Shown: one piece after another, positions 1 through 11,932 of the stretch
How the letters are laid out: every line of letters begins with the position of its first letter
Numbering within the stretch: position 1 is the stretch's first letter
Assembly (NCBI GenBank): GCA_002914845.1
Contig: JXTC01000005.1
Location: forward strand, 797,904-861,903
Direction: 5' to 3'
Length of the DNA: 64,000 nt
Source of the DNA: Trema orientale
Lineage: Eukaryota > Streptophyta > Magnoliopsida > Rosales > Cannabaceae
Made by a program: the position numbers and the translations under genes
The notes under the pieces: model-generated
What the model was told of the DNA's origin: nothing
What the model saw: the letters and a program-made list of their open reading frames with translations, nothing else
The model's database searches: none

Positions 1-478
1 GCTCAATCCGCGGCTTCTTTTAATGCCGGGATTGATAAGGACGAGAACAAGATTAAGCTCAGAGATGTTCTCACGGTACGTAACGTACATACGTATGTGT
101 ACGTATATAATTTGTTACATATATAGGCAATGATGTAGTTTCTACCGACGAGACGTTCATGTTTTGACCAACACATATCATGTTCTGAAAATATGATGTT
201 TTATGACCTCCAAAACATGAACGAGACTATTTTCTTGAAAGCACTGTAAAATTCACATGCATGTATGTAATATATATTGATCACGGGAACTATATATATA
301 TATATACACGTAGGACGCAACTGCGAAATTGCCCGCGGACAAGGCCGTGACACGGCAGGACGCCGAAGGGGTTACGAGCGCGGAGCTACGGAACAACCCG
401 AATCTATCGACACAGCCTGGTGGAGTGGCGGCTTCTGTGATGGCAGCTGCAAGGCTGAACGAGAGCACTAACATATGA
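1..478 (+). CDS. SMP-domain LEA (seed maturation) protein, 3' part
   Basis: Partial gene; the 5' part lies left of the window. Two exons are visible: 1-75, ending at a GTACGT donor, and 314-478, after a TAG acceptor, with stop TGA at 476-478. The joined reading frame is open. It encodes 79 residues, including the segments FNAGIDKDENKIKLRDVLT, KAVTRQDAEGVTSAELRN and TQPGGVAASVMAAARLNE, which are typical of the C-terminal half of seed maturation protein (SMP, D-34/ECP31-like) LEA proteins. These are hydrophilic proteins that accumulate in drying seeds and are thought to protect cell contents. The intron holds a (TA)n tract just before the acceptor. Family assignment is firm; which paralogue it is cannot be decided from this fragment. 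Confidence 0.85.
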
Positions 479-2058
479 TATATATATATATGTATGTATG
501 TATGACTTTTGCTCTTATCTAGTTGAATTGGACTTTTGTCACTTTATTTATTTATTTATTTTATTATTTAATTTGTGGTGTGTACGTGAGATGAATAGAA
601 TTTAGTATGTAAGATGGAACCTGAGAGTTGTGTGTGTGGGGTTTTTTTTTCCTCATGAATTAAGGGAATTTGAGAGCTTGCTAAAAATGTATACGAGTGT
701 ATACATATATAATGTATAGCTTGCTAGCTAGCTTTGCTAAATATATAAACCCTTTATTTTAGTTATCTTGAGTGTAATGTTTTGTCTTAACGTCATAACA
801 CCATTGGAATATAGTCGATTAATCCTAGTGGCTTTCTGAAGTGGAAAGTTTAATCACGTTGAACATGACTTTTTGATTCCAAGTCGATCGACAAAAATGA
901 GCTCCATGAGAGTTGAGTTTAGAATATAATTCAAATGCCAAGATAAATGTACTCGTAATCTTATATGGTACAGAGAGATTGGTCAAAGAGATCGTGACCA
1001 ATTTGGTCATATATGGATCAAAGTAAAAAAGCCGAGTTTGAAACTGGGTGCGAGTTAGATACTCCACGATGATTGATGAGTAGAACGAAGCCGAAAGTCA
1101 ACTTATTATATATCTTGGTTTCTTGAAACAAGAGCACGAAGAGGATAGGACAAAGCTCCCGTGATCAAAATTGTTTTTAAACCATCGGTTACATTAATTA
1201 AAAGGGTAATACTATAGACACACTGCATAACAAGCTGAATTCACTCTACGCTGATGAAAGCCCCCAGTAGTTAAAAGCAGCTGCTGCGCTGCATGCATAC
1301 CAATTAAAAATCAACAGAGAGCAAAAGTCGACCACTGTCACATGAACTGTCAACTACAACTACTACTACTGTCTGTCTTCTGTGTCCAGCTATAAAAGAT
1401 GGAACAATTTGACATACTGCAAAACTGAAACCAAATTAAAGACTAAAGAGGGCTCGCTGGCCGGTCTATAGTTATAGCTAGTTGCGTATATATGCATAAT
1501 CATATGTATCTAGGAAAATGCTACTAGAAGTTTGTTACAGCATAATATCATTGGACTAAATATTAAGTGATTTTTACATAGCACTATATGTTCGTCAACT
1601 GATATGCCCTTAGCCACGGCGACACATAATATAGAAATCACATTTGGAAAGGGCACTGGACAATCGTGCGGAGTAGTTAGTGTTGTAGCGAAACTGATTA
1701 CAAAAAAGGAGAAATCGGCAACATTAAAATCACCTTCTGGGAGGTCCAATATTTGATTGGAAAAAAAAAAACCTGCTCAACAACGGTCGAACAAGTGGAG
1801 ATTATTGCGGTGAACCATAAGAGTTTGGGTAGAGTCAAATCTAAATGTTAGTTAGATAAGTGTGACTCTTAATTCAAGGATTTCTAATCTAATAAGAATT
1901 TGGCTAGTTGGGATTATGGGAGAGTTTTATGGGAGTGGGATAGTTGTGTACGCAGTACTAAGAATAGAATGCTTAAATGTGAGAATTTCTCTTCAAACTA
2001 GGATTCCTATTACTATTGGAGAGGGCTCATTGGATTCCAGCAGTAGTGAAAGCTAATA
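479..2058. other. Intergenic spacer after the LEA gene
   Basis: This stretch holds the likely 3' UTR of the LEA gene, starting with a (TA)n/(TATG)n microsatellite at about 478-503. The rest is AT-rich and shows no open frame with recognisable protein content and no RNA gene. Confidence 0.6.
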
Positions 2059-2066
2059 GAAGATAA

Positions 2067-2544
2067 TAGGGATGGCAATATAATTTACGGTATGGATATC
2101 CGTGGTTATTCGATCCGAACGGGGAGGGAAAAAAATGCTGAAGTGGATAAAATGACTGGAGTGAGAATAACCGCACCGTTAATATGCAGGTATGGTGCGA
2201 GGACGGTATTAGTATAATCCACATCGTACCCGCCCCGATATATATATTCGCATGGAAAAATTATTATACATATAGATATGTATTTAATTTTACACTATTT
2301 ATATTCTTATATCTCTGGTAAAATAATGAATTTAGAGAGTTATATGTACTTATATATTTAAATTTTAGAATTTAAAAATTATTAGTATATTGTTGTGTTT
2401 AATGTTTTGTTGATTATTAAAAAGATTTAGTATTTTCGTCTTAATTTTTTTAATATTTTATTATTATTAATGGGTAATAGATAATCACAGTTTTCTCTGT
2501 TATCTACTGGTTATCATCTCCGATCTACCCCATTGCCATTTCTA
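2067..2544. mobile_element. Non-autonomous hAT-like element, 478 bp
   Basis: The left end reads TAGGGATGGCAAT and the right end is the inverted ATTGCCATTTCTA, so the termini are imperfect inverted repeats starting TAG. The flanks GAAGATAA (2059-2066) and GAATATAA (2545-2552) match at 7 of 8 positions, which fits the 8-bp target duplication of the hAT superfamily. Inside the left end is a GC-rich patch (about 2112-2128) and further in a CCCGCCCC patch (about 2230), both unlike the surrounding AT-rich DNA. No coding capacity is present. Superfamily placement rests on the terminal motif and duplication length only. Confidence 0.65.
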
Positions 2545-2552
2545 GAATATAA

Positions 2553-4501
2553 TTATAGGTTCTTAGGGTTTTCGGATTAATGAAAGCTGTAGAGCATAAT
2601 TCTAGGATCTTTCAACTAGGAAATTATATATAATTTAAATTATTTTTATTCTTAGTAGAATACTTGTTGGTGAGCTCCTATGGATATAGGATACATACAT
2701 ATTATAACTGAATCATGTTAAATATTGTGTTCTTTATTTTTTTGTGTGCGTTTGCTAATTAGATATAAATTATTTCAACAATTTAGATGAAAAATAGTCT
2801 TCTTGGTAGTGTGGGTTTCACAAGACTATATTGTTATAATGGTTGGGTAAGTTTTTTGTCTGCTAAAACTAATGAGTAAGCATATACGGTCATGTATTTA
2901 GGCCCTCGACTGTGATTGACAACTTATGTAGGTAATGTGCAACAATTGGAGCCAAGTTGTTCAGGTACATATATGTGCCAAAGAATATATGTCAAGTACA
3001 ATATTGGGGCGTTGACTCGTGAGTGCATTGCGTGATGGTAAATGGAATTTAGTCATTTACCATGTACTAAAAGATGTTGTGAGCTCTTTGGGTCGTACCA
3101 TTTTTGCACCCATGTGGAAAAATGACCGTTGCCCAAATGGACCAAACTGAGTGCCTATTGGTCTTTGAATGTGGTAAAGAGGTTAAGAACTTTTCTTGTG
3201 TGGGTATGCAAAGTCACGCCAAGCTATAATTTTAAGAAAAATGCTAAAAGAAATTATAGTCTCATATCTATAAATTTACACTCACTTATATCTACATTAG
3301 TTGTAATTCTAAGCATTACGAATGCCCTTTAATTAGTGTTACTCTAATTTTATTTAAAGCTTCGTTGCAGGCGTTGAGAAGTTTCCGGGTCCTAAAACAG
3401 CTGACAAAAGCAAGGGGCAGCCTTTAATGATGTTTATGAGATTAATGAGATTTTAGAACGTAATAAGATTGATTTGCAAGCAGCTTTTGATATGGGAGTA
3501 ATCATGATTATGAACAGTACTGTATCGAACTTCTAAGTTTTTCCAAGGTTACACATTATTGGTGGGTGGAGAGTGAATGGCCAGAAAGGCCACATAGAGC
3601 TTTTTAATGATGTTTATTGTTTACCTTCTTTAGGGGCTATTTATGCTACATGTTAGTACGGAGGGAAGCAAAGTCTTAGTATAGGCACTAGATCTTTTAA
3701 TGGGTCGTCCAAGGCATTTTAAGATAGTTGCTCAATAAGAAGACATAGCCACATAGGTGCAGTCTAGTAATCATAACTCATCGTCTAATTTTAATCCAAT
3801 ATTTTCATCTTTGCATTTTCCCTTGTTTGGTCTAGTTAGGTCCAATTAACTAATTATGTATCTAATTCTCTTTGAAAGTGACCGTCATTAGCCCCAGTAC
3901 TTCAATTCACGTGGCTGATTCACTAAGATTGATATTTTGAGCACAATTATTAGTTTCGATGGACTTTGATCTAGTGATTTTATAGTGAAGAGATACACAT
4001 ATACAGAAAGTCAATTCTCAATCCTGAATTTGAGTATTGTATCGAATAAAAGAGTAGACTGATAGCGAAAGAGAAATAACATCAATGTTATGTTAACTTA
4101 TAGGTATACAAATACGTGGTACTTGTATTTCTAATTTCTTTCTTTATTGGTCTCTGAAACAGTACACTTTGAGCCAAAGAGCCGGTAAAGTGGATATCCA
4201 AGTCATTTTATTTGCAATATAATCCAAACACTGAATTTGGTCGTTTGGGTCAATTAATTTATAGTACCTACCTCTAATTCTATTCTATTACAACACTTAA
4301 ATTGGGTCTAATTCTAGAGACTCTAAACCAGAACAAAAGAGGCTAAACTTCTTCTGCTTTAATTACAGAGCTTTTTCTTACATAAAAGGCCAAACTTTCC
4401 ACTCTTTTCTTTACTTTCCTTTTCATCTCTCTCACTCATCTCAATTAAAGACAAAACCACCCAAACACCCCACGTTCCCCACAAATACAAGACCAACATT
4501 T
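2553..4501. other. Spacer upstream of the OVATE-family gene
   Basis: AT-rich DNA with no gene that I recognise. The segment 3370-3600 is less AT-rich and contains short open stretches, but it has stops in all frames and no family resemblance I can name. It could be a decayed gene or transposon fragment. Confidence 0.5.
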
Positions 4502-4520
4502 TCTCTCTCTCTCTCTCTCT
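4502..4520. repeat. (CT)n microsatellite in the OVATE gene leader
   Basis: A TC dinucleotide tract lies 13 bases before the ATG of the OVATE-family gene, on the coding strand, so it is probably transcribed as part of the 5' UTR. Pyrimidine-rich leaders of this kind are common in plant genes. Confidence 0.8.
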
Positions 4521-4532
4521 AGGCAGGCAGCC

Positions 4533-5258
4533 ATGTCCACCATCTTCTGGAAGAAGAGCTTTCCTCTCTGCTTCTCCATATCGAAATGTCTCCCAACAAC
4601 TCAGTCTCCACCGCCACCGCTCTCAGACGACCAAGACCACACTCAAACGACATCATCATCATCCTCGTCGTCTCTGGCTCTCAAAAACTACAACTCTGTA
4701 TACGACATCTTCGCCGCCAGCAGCTCCAACTCCGACGACTTCTTCTTCTCCTCAGCCTCGGACGACTTCCGCGACATATCGGAAATACCCTCGTCGGCGC
4801 CGGACTTCGCCGCCGCCTTCGCTTCCCGGCGCTTCTTCTTCTCCTCCCCCGGAATGTCAAATTCCATAATTGAGTCAACCCCAGATCACGATAATCACAA
4901 CCACCAAGCCAAACCACAACCCCCCATCGCCGGAAAGGGGATAACGCCGGCGGCCAAACTCACCGGCGGAGTCGAGGTGCCGAAGTACTCCATCGACCCT
5001 TATGTTGACTTTCGGCGGTCAATGCAGGAGATGATGGAAGCTCGGGATGTTAGGGTGGATGGGAGGACTGACCTGGAGTATCTCCATGAGCTTCTCTTGT
5101 GCTTTCTCGCTTTGAACCCCAAAGACACTCACAAGTTCATCATTAGTGCCTTCACTGATATAGTCGTTACTCTCTTGTCGGCGCCGGATAACGGCCGCCG
5201 TCACCGGGAAATTAAGCTCCGGCGGCGGCGTAATGGTGTAAGGCGGCTCAGCATGTAA
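4533..5258 (+). CDS. OVATE family protein (transcriptional repressor)
   Basis: Single-exon gene for 241 residues. The first half is low-complexity Ser/Pro/Asp-rich. The C-terminal third, about residues 150-218, is an OVATE domain: it begins around DPYVDFRRSMQEMMEA and continues through LHELLLCFLALNPKDTHKF to FTDIVVTLL. OVATE family proteins are plant-specific nuclear repressors that bind TALE homeodomain proteins and affect organ shape and cell elongation. The C-terminus is unusually Arg-rich (RRRRNGVRR). The start is the first ATG after the CT-rich leader. The gene sits two genes left of prefoldin 2 and next to SECE1; in Arabidopsis, OFP11 (At4g14860) neighbours SECE1, so orthology to OFP11 is likely but is inferred from position, not from sequence comparison. 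Confidence 0.9.
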   Translation: MSTIFWKKSFPLCFSISKCLPTTQSPPPPLSDDQDHTQTTSSSSSSSLALKNYNSVYDIFAASSSNSDDFFFSSASDDFRDISEIPSSAPDFAAAFASRRFFFSSPGMSNSIIESTPDHDNHNHQAKPQPPIAGKGITPAAKLTGGVEVPKYSIDPYVDFRRSMQEMMEARDVRVDGRTDLEYLHELLLCFLALNPKDTHKFIISAFTDIVVTLLSAPDNGRRHREIKLRRRRNGVRRLSM

Positions 5259-8200
5259 CAAAGTTATTATTATTATATTGTATTTACTCGTTGAGAAAAA
5301 AATAATAAAATAGTGAACAGAGTAAGAAATTAGAAAATAGATTCTTAAATGTTCTTATTTTATTTTATTTATTTTACTTTAAGTTAGCTTAGTTGATATT
5401 GTCTGGGGGGTTAACATGGGACATTGGTGAAAAATGTGGATGTTTTTGATAATTACAAAACCAAGGAAAGCGTGGGATAAGTTACTGTCTCGATGCTTTG
5501 TTTGTATGTATAGTTCTCATCTTGTCCTTGTGTGTATGTTATTGAAAATTATATATATGAGTTTTTTGTTTTTAATGGAGGAATTAATTAATAGACATAA
5601 AGTTTTTGTTTTTATTGTTGAGTGTTTTCTTGACTGTTTTTTGATTGGCAAATTAGAGCAAAGTTTGGTTTATTGTCCTCTCCAATATTCTGAAGTGGTC
5701 CTCTTCTTCTGCTAAACACAATAAAGCTCCCCTGCATGGCGGGACCGGGCTTTTGCACGCTTAACCATGAGGAAGATATAGTCTTATTGAGAGAAGTAAA
5801 ATAAACATGTAGCTAGTTTGTTAGCTAAGAGGTTTTTTTTTTTAAAATTTTTTTTTTTCATTTTTTTAAGGGGAGAAAAGTTAGTATTATTATGTAGTAT
5901 GTAATGAATTTATTTGTTTTTTAATATTAGGGTGAGGTGTTAGAGGGAGTGAAGAAGGTTTTAGATCTTTTTATTTTTTTGCTGAAAAGAAGGTTTTAGA
6001 TGAGACTAGAAAGATATGTGTTAAATATTAATATATGTGACATAAAGTCCCTAAAAGAAAAGGAAGTCAAAAACATGGTAATTAATGTATCTAAGTTGGA
6101 ATGATTATGCAGAAAGTTAATACTAAGTCCCCTAATGGCTAATGCAATTATTAGCCCAATAAATGGTTTTTCTCTTAAGCTATTGACCCCTTTTGGAATA
6201 GCTAAAGCTTTTATTCACGTTTCAGAAAACCGATCGATTTTGGATCAGCATACAAAACTACTCAAATGCAAATGGCAAAACAGGGTTAATTTGCTTTATT
6301 AGTAACAATAAATTAATTAATTAAGCGCCTAAACCATAGGATATACATTGTCTTAACGGTTGGAAGCCTCAATCTTGTACATTGGAGTTAACTATGTGCA
6401 CTAATCCAAGCATAAGCATTGGAAAACACAAACTTTGCAAATGGAGACAACAAGAATTTGGTCCTTTATTTGGATGATACCACTATTAAGAAAGAAAAAG
6501 GAGCCTGGTTTCACTCCTTTCTTTCTTTCTTTCTTTCTTTTTTTTCCAAAAAAAAAATCTTTTCTTTTCTTGTCAAGACGACAGAATGGTGAGACAAACG
6601 AAGAGGATCCAAAGAGAGATTACCAACAACTACTGCAAAAGAATTAGATGCTTTCATATTATTATACCATAATTTATTAGTAAAGTTGGTTGGTTTAGGT
6701 AAGGCTAATACCAGAAAAGTTGTCCTTTATAATGACCTAGCAATTTTAAAGTAATATCCAAGCTTGTTTGTCCATTTTTTTCACCATTTCTTCCATGTGG
6801 GGCGGGAGTATTCATGATAATGTTAAGTATAGAAGACCCACAAAAGCATATCATCAAATTTAATTGACAAAAAAACGGGACATAACTAAAAAATTATAAA
6901 AATAAAAATTTGAAGGATTGAAATGCCAAATGCAAGGTTGGAGTCTTGGAGATGTAACCGGACATATAAGAGTAAGCCAAAGAATTCGTTAATATTAAAC
7001 CTTTAATTTCAAGAGAATCTTAACCTTTGTCTAGCTAGGATGGCCTTTTACTTTTAAAGTGAAAAAGAAAACACACACATCTATTTATATATATACATAT
7101 ATATATATATATACACATAATGATTGCCAATAGTATTTTTTTATTTTACTTATCCGTATCTATTTTTTTACATAAAAAGACGTGTATTATTAATATTATT
7201 TTTTTATTTTTTATTATAAAAAAATATGTATAATAAATTTTCATTAATCAAAATGATACTTATATATAAATAAAAAAAATGCCTATTAGATTGGTGCCTA
7301 TATATAATAGTACATAACATTCAATTATAATTTACATTGCTATAACGTGCATGCTAATTGACCATAGACTTTGGATCAAGGACGACATGCGAATATTAAT
7401 TTAGTATCTCCTCTCTATACATAACTATATATATATATATAATCATCTCCTGAATATTAAAAATAAGAATAAAATAAATATGACTTTTTAGGATGGAAAT
7501 TGGTATTCGATGTAGCTGTACTCACTTGTATTCAAGAGAATATTGCTACTTCGGAAGAGTACTTTACGGGAAATTGATAAAAAAAATGGCAAAAGTTTCA
7601 AAATAAATAAAAAGAACCATAGATCGAGGAATTCCAGAAAGAAACCGGGAAAAAAGAGAGAGAGAGAGAGAGATAAAGGGACATTTCAAGCGGAAAAAGA
7701 AGATAAAGAGACATGAAAATAATAATACGACATCTTGATATATGATCATTTCAAATAATTGAAAAAATAATGCAAATTGTGGAGAACAGGCCATATCATA
7801 GTGTATGTGAACATTGGCCGGTTATGGAAACTTCATCTCAATCAACTCAAAACTGATTTCTTGGACCTAGTGATCTTTCGAAGGGACCCATCAGTTGAAC
7901 AATCCAAACTCCTATTCCATACATGTCCAACTCCTGTGCCCTTGATGACACCTAAAATGACCATTTACACATGCCCTTGATGATACCTAAAATGATCATT
8001 TATACATGGCGCCATGCATGTAATATATGTTATATTACTATTATGTACATTATATAAACATATATATCTGGAGCCCGATCATGATCATCACAAAAAGTAC
8101 TTTTGGGTAAAATTTGTGCAACTTGTGCTTTTTGAAAAACACCAAATATGCTTTTGTAGTGTCAACAAAAAGTGTTTTTGTTGTCGAGCTTGCTACAAGC

Positions 8201-10100
8201 TTTACGTAAAAATAAAAGAGAGAGAAAAAAGAGCTTTAATGTTTTAGCAGCATGCAGTCTTAATAATTGGATGAATATATAGTAGGTTTGGAAATTGGAA
8301 TATTACAACTTACACAAACAGCAAAATTAGTCATGAACAATAGATGTATAGTGTACAATAAATCAGGATATATGTGTTCAACATTCATTTCTCTTATTTT
8401 TTTTTTAAAAAAAAATCAAGAAAGAAAGTAAGTATTAAAAATATGTATATATGTTATTTCATATAAAGGTCCCTAAAGTCTTTAAATAGAAACTATATAT
8501 ATAGTTCCTAAACTAAATAAATGTCTATAAACTAACCTATTAATTAGTGATAATAACGTCTTCTTTGGTGAATATTGAGGATTTATTTTTTAAATAAGAG
8601 GAATTCTCAAAACTTGCTTGCAAGTCTGAAATAAAACTGATTTTTTGTGACTATCTAGAACGTGCACATTGCATGTCTTTCCTTGATAATATTATTGTTA
8701 CGAATTAGTTAATTCATAGAGATTTTAAGATATTTATTTAGTTCAGAGATTAAATAGTTGCTATTTGAAAAACTCAGAAATCTTTAGTGACATAAACCCT
8801 ATTTCATTCAAACCGTGTAACGAAAGAAAAAGATGTCAAACTTTGTCTGTTGTGATCTCTGTAATGCGTATCTAAAACGGGAAGTCAGGTAACTGTTTAC
8901 AGAGATTGAGTTTCATGGCAATTCTCTTCCTTCTCGGGAATTGTTCGGAACAGCTCCACTTTGATCAATAAGCATTTTTCTGTACATTTTTGTACCTATC
9001 TGCTTTGTTGGTATATGCATACTTATAAGAGTAGTTACAACGCATAAATATAAATAACACTGCACGCTAGATTTTAAAATATAATTTTGCTAATTTGTCT
9101 TCAGCCATTATTCAAACCAAAGTCATTATCTTTTGCAGCCAAAGCTCAAAGCAGCCGTTTCAAATAATTAAGCGCCATATTTTTACTATGCCATCCAAAT
9201 TCTAGGATTTGAAGCTCCAAAAACAAATCATGTGTAATCCCATTTATTAATCCTTGATCTAGGCAAGTTGATTGGTTGTTTGATTAGACGTTGTAGTATC
9301 ACTTCAAAAATATGATGCGTATATCTTCATATCTATTTTAAGATTAATGTTCTACCCTATATGATCAACCTTTTTTTCCCCTCATTTTGTTATTTGTGGA
9401 AATATTTTTGGTATTTAAGGGAGTCCGTTAAAAATATGAGAAAATTAAAATATGAGGACATTCTGATTTTGTTTTTTACTATAAGTCACAGCCAAGTGCT
9501 CTTATGATCAGCAGTAATGACCAAATCACCAGCTGGGTGACTATGTCACACAAGTGACTCATGGTCATCTACCTAAATATCAGTAAAATATGAAAAAAAA
9601 AATACGTACTTCATTCGGTTACCAAACTTAATATTCGTACAAAATCTAATTTTCTGAAACATTTTAGCGGTCCCTGTCCCCGATAACATGATTAAACAAT
9701 TGGTCAAACAAATGGGTTCAAAAGTCAAGCTCAAGCTGACCCAACATAGTGAATAGCCATGCATGCACTCCTTTTTCTTTTTTTTTTCCCCCTCCTAAAA
9801 AAAATAGATTTAGTGTAATTATTTTACAAATTAAGTGAAGATGTGTACTTTACTTTTTTCTCTGATTATTACGGTATTAAGGTGTGTAACCATAAACATT
9901 TGTGTGACAGCCACATACCAAGTGCCTTAAATGGGTGACCATGATGCTATTTAATGGATGATTCATACTAGTTGCAATCTTTATGACCTAGTCATCTACC
10001 ATGTAATTACTTAGTAGGTGACTCCTACTAACTATTTGATCAAGTCATCTATCAAGTGACTCCAACGAGATCTTCACTGGAAATCGAGCTTGGTAAGACT
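5259..10100. other. Long AT-rich spacer between OVATE gene and SECE1
   Basis: No gene recognised. It holds microsatellites ((CTTT)n at about 6520-6545, (AG)n at about 7650-7672, (TA)n tracts near 7090 and 7425), a 35-bp tandem duplication at 7939-8008, and two clusters of a degenerate GTGACT/GTCATCTA vocabulary at about 9485-9575 and 9900-10070. Short open frames such as 6435-6647 are low-complexity and have no recognisable content. Confidence 0.55.
7939..8008. repeat. 35-bp tandem duplication
   Basis: Two adjacent 35-base units (7939-7973 and 7974-8008), each beginning CCCTTGATGA and ending ACATG, differ at only three positions. It looks like a recent local slippage or duplication event. 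Confidence 0.85.
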
Positions 10101-10109
10101 TAAGTGAAA

Positions 10110-10642
10110 ATGTTAATTACATTTTTATATCTTGCCTTTTAATTCTTTATTCAATTTATATATCGGATTTGGTTATTATCAACATTGATTTACAGATTAG
10201 AAATTTGTAACAAATTTATACTTTATTTTGATCAAACACCAATTTTAACCATTGAATTTACCAAAATAACCTTTTAAACTTTAAGAATATATATTTTAAT
10301 ATTTAATTTAAATTTAAAACTAATTAAAATTACTAACTAAAAGAACAAATATTAAAAAAATAGTTTAAAAAATGAAAAAACCTACAAAAATTAAATATTA
10401 TTTATAGAAAGGTTTATGAATTTTATATAAGTTTTAAATTTAATTTCTTTTAAAATATATATTTAAACTTTTAGGTCATTTTGGTAAATATAATGGTCAA
10501 AATTTGTATTTGACCTAAAGAGGGTATAAATTTGTTACAAATTCTAAATTTGAATGTCCATGTTGATAATAACCAAAACGCAAAGTATAAATTAAACAAA
10601 TAGTCAAAATGCAAATCGCAAGGTAGAAAATGTATTTATCCC
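10110..10642. mobile_element. Foldback MITE copy A (533 bp, Mutator-type 9-bp duplication)
   Basis: The element is flanked by a perfect 9-bp direct repeat TAAGTGAAA (10101-10109 and 10643-10651). Its two halves are near reverse complements: TTGGTTATTATCAACATTGA on the left against TTGATAATAACCAA-like sequence on the right, and AATTTGTAACAAATTTATAC against its inverted partner. It belongs with copies B, C and D but is about 180 bp longer in the middle and the most diverged. No coding capacity. Confidence 0.8.
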
Positions 10643-10651
10643 TAAGTGAAA

Positions 10652-11392
10652 TGCCATAATTTCATGAAGGGCAAGGACTTGTAGGAGATGTGAATGAGGT
10701 GGTTAGGGGCTCTATGGGAGAAAGAAGGCTCGGGCGTGCCTAACCTTATCAAGAACAGATTGAGCATGACCAGTAGAGGGCGAGCTTGATCGGGACTTAG
10801 GTAAAAATAAAATGTTCCAACAATTTAAAATTAAAAAAAAAAATTGAGATTTACGAAACGTCGAGTTATTTCCCTCATTTAAAAGGACCCCACTAGGAGT
10901 ATTTGGGCTCAAAATAACTTTTTTTTTTCTTTCTACAAGGAAATTGATATAAATACTAATAATTTTGACTAAAATGATTTTTTTTGGAATGTTTTGAAAA
11001 AAGATTTTTTAGGTAGTATTTTAGTATTTTATGATCTTGTGAGACGGATAGTCACACCATTTGTGACTATTGATTAATTCTAGAAAGATTATAATTTTAT
11101 AGTCATCACACAGCTTATGATATTACTAGAAATGTCAAATTTGGAAAAGTTGTGAAGGATGCAAGTGGGCCAGGCTATCAGTATTGGGCCTCAAAGATTT
11201 CTAGCCCAAATGTAAGTTTTTTTATGGGCTTTGGCACAACCACAGCCGAGTTCGGCCCAATCAACCAAACCAGGCTCAATTCAGAGTACGAGTCTCTCTC
11301 TCTCTCTCAAACTCTATCCAGATTTCACTTCACTCTCTCACCATTAATCACTGCATCTCTCACTCACTCCACCAAATAAAAAAAGGCGATTA
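10652..11392. other. SECE1 upstream region
   Basis: Spacer between the MITE and the SECE1 start. It carries the TGGGCC-type motifs listed separately and a (CT)n tract at about 11293-11308 that probably lies in the 5' UTR. Confidence 0.5.
11166..11259 (+). promoter_or_regulatory. Cluster of site II (TGGGCY) motifs upstream of SECE1
   Basis: TGGGCC at 11166 and 11185, TGGGCT at 11225, and the inverse GGCCCA at 11254, with AGCCCA near 11203, lie 130-230 bases before the SECE1 ATG. TGGGCY 'site II' elements are bound by TCP factors and are enriched in promoters of plant growth-related, ribosomal and organelle-protein genes. The motifs are seen; their function is inferred. Confidence 0.45.
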
Positions 11393-11932
11393 ATGATCCT
11401 CCATATGGCACTCGCCATGTCCGTACGGTTCCCGGTAACTCCCCCATCAACCGGCAGTCATCCAAGCTCCACCATCCGATTGAAACCGGCATCTCTCAGC
11501 AGCCATTCTCCGACCCAAGCAGCACCCCTGGCAATCAACGGCGGTGGGAGGAGAAACCTGTTCGTACTCGCCATCAGAGCCGTCGATGAGACCCAAGGAA
11601 GCTCCGAATCCGAGACGGTGGGGAACCAAGGCGAAGAAACGGGACCCGGTGAGACGAAGGCCGAGTTGAGCGAGTTGGGGTCGGAGATCAAGAAGGCTAT
11701 GGAGGAGAGGAAGGCGGCGGAGGCGGAGAAAGAGGAGGGGTTGTTTGGGGGAGTGGCGGAGGAGATTAGGGAGATCGAGTGGCCGGCGTTCGGGAAGGTG
11801 TTGGGGACGACGTGGGTGGTGCTGGGTGTGATAGCTGGGTCGAGTGTCGTTTTGCTCACTCTCAACTTCGTTTTGGCTGAGCTCTCTGACCAAGTCTTCG
11901 CCGGTAGAGGAGTTCAGGATTTCTTCAGCTGA
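11393..11932 (+). CDS. SECE1: Chloroplast preprotein translocase subunit SecE
   Basis: Single-exon gene for 179 residues. Residues 1 to about 62 are rich in Ser, Pro and Arg and low in acidic residues, as in a plastid transit peptide. A charged linker (about 64-115, Glu/Lys-rich) follows. The conserved SecE block starts at 117 with GLFGGVAEEIREIEWPAFGK (EWP at 129-131) and is followed by one transmembrane helix, about 138-162. SecE is the small subunit of the thylakoid cpSec channel, with SecY and cpSecA, and moves unfolded proteins into the lumen and membrane. ATGs at codons 1, 5 and 9 are all possible starts; I took the first. It converges with prefoldin 2. In Arabidopsis its neighbours are OFP11 and OASA1. 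Confidence 0.92.
   Translation: MILHMALAMSVRFPVTPPSTGSHPSSTIRLKPASLSSHSPTQAAPLAINGGGRRNLFVLAIRAVDETQGSSESETVGNQGEETGPGETKAELSELGSEIKKAMEERKAAEAEKEEGLFGGVAEEIREIEWPAFGKVLGTTWVVLGVIAGSSVVLLTLNFVLAELSDQVFAGRGVQDFFS

Noticed and set aside
3370-3600. Possible gene fragment upstream of the OVATE gene
   Set aside because: Stops occur in all frames and no protein family is recognisable; noted only in the spacer entry.
5720-5775. GC-rich CCCTGCATGGCGGGACCGGGC patch, considered as a tRNA or SINE fragment
   Set aside because: No cloverleaf, A/B-box pair or flanking repeat could be made; it is too short to classify.
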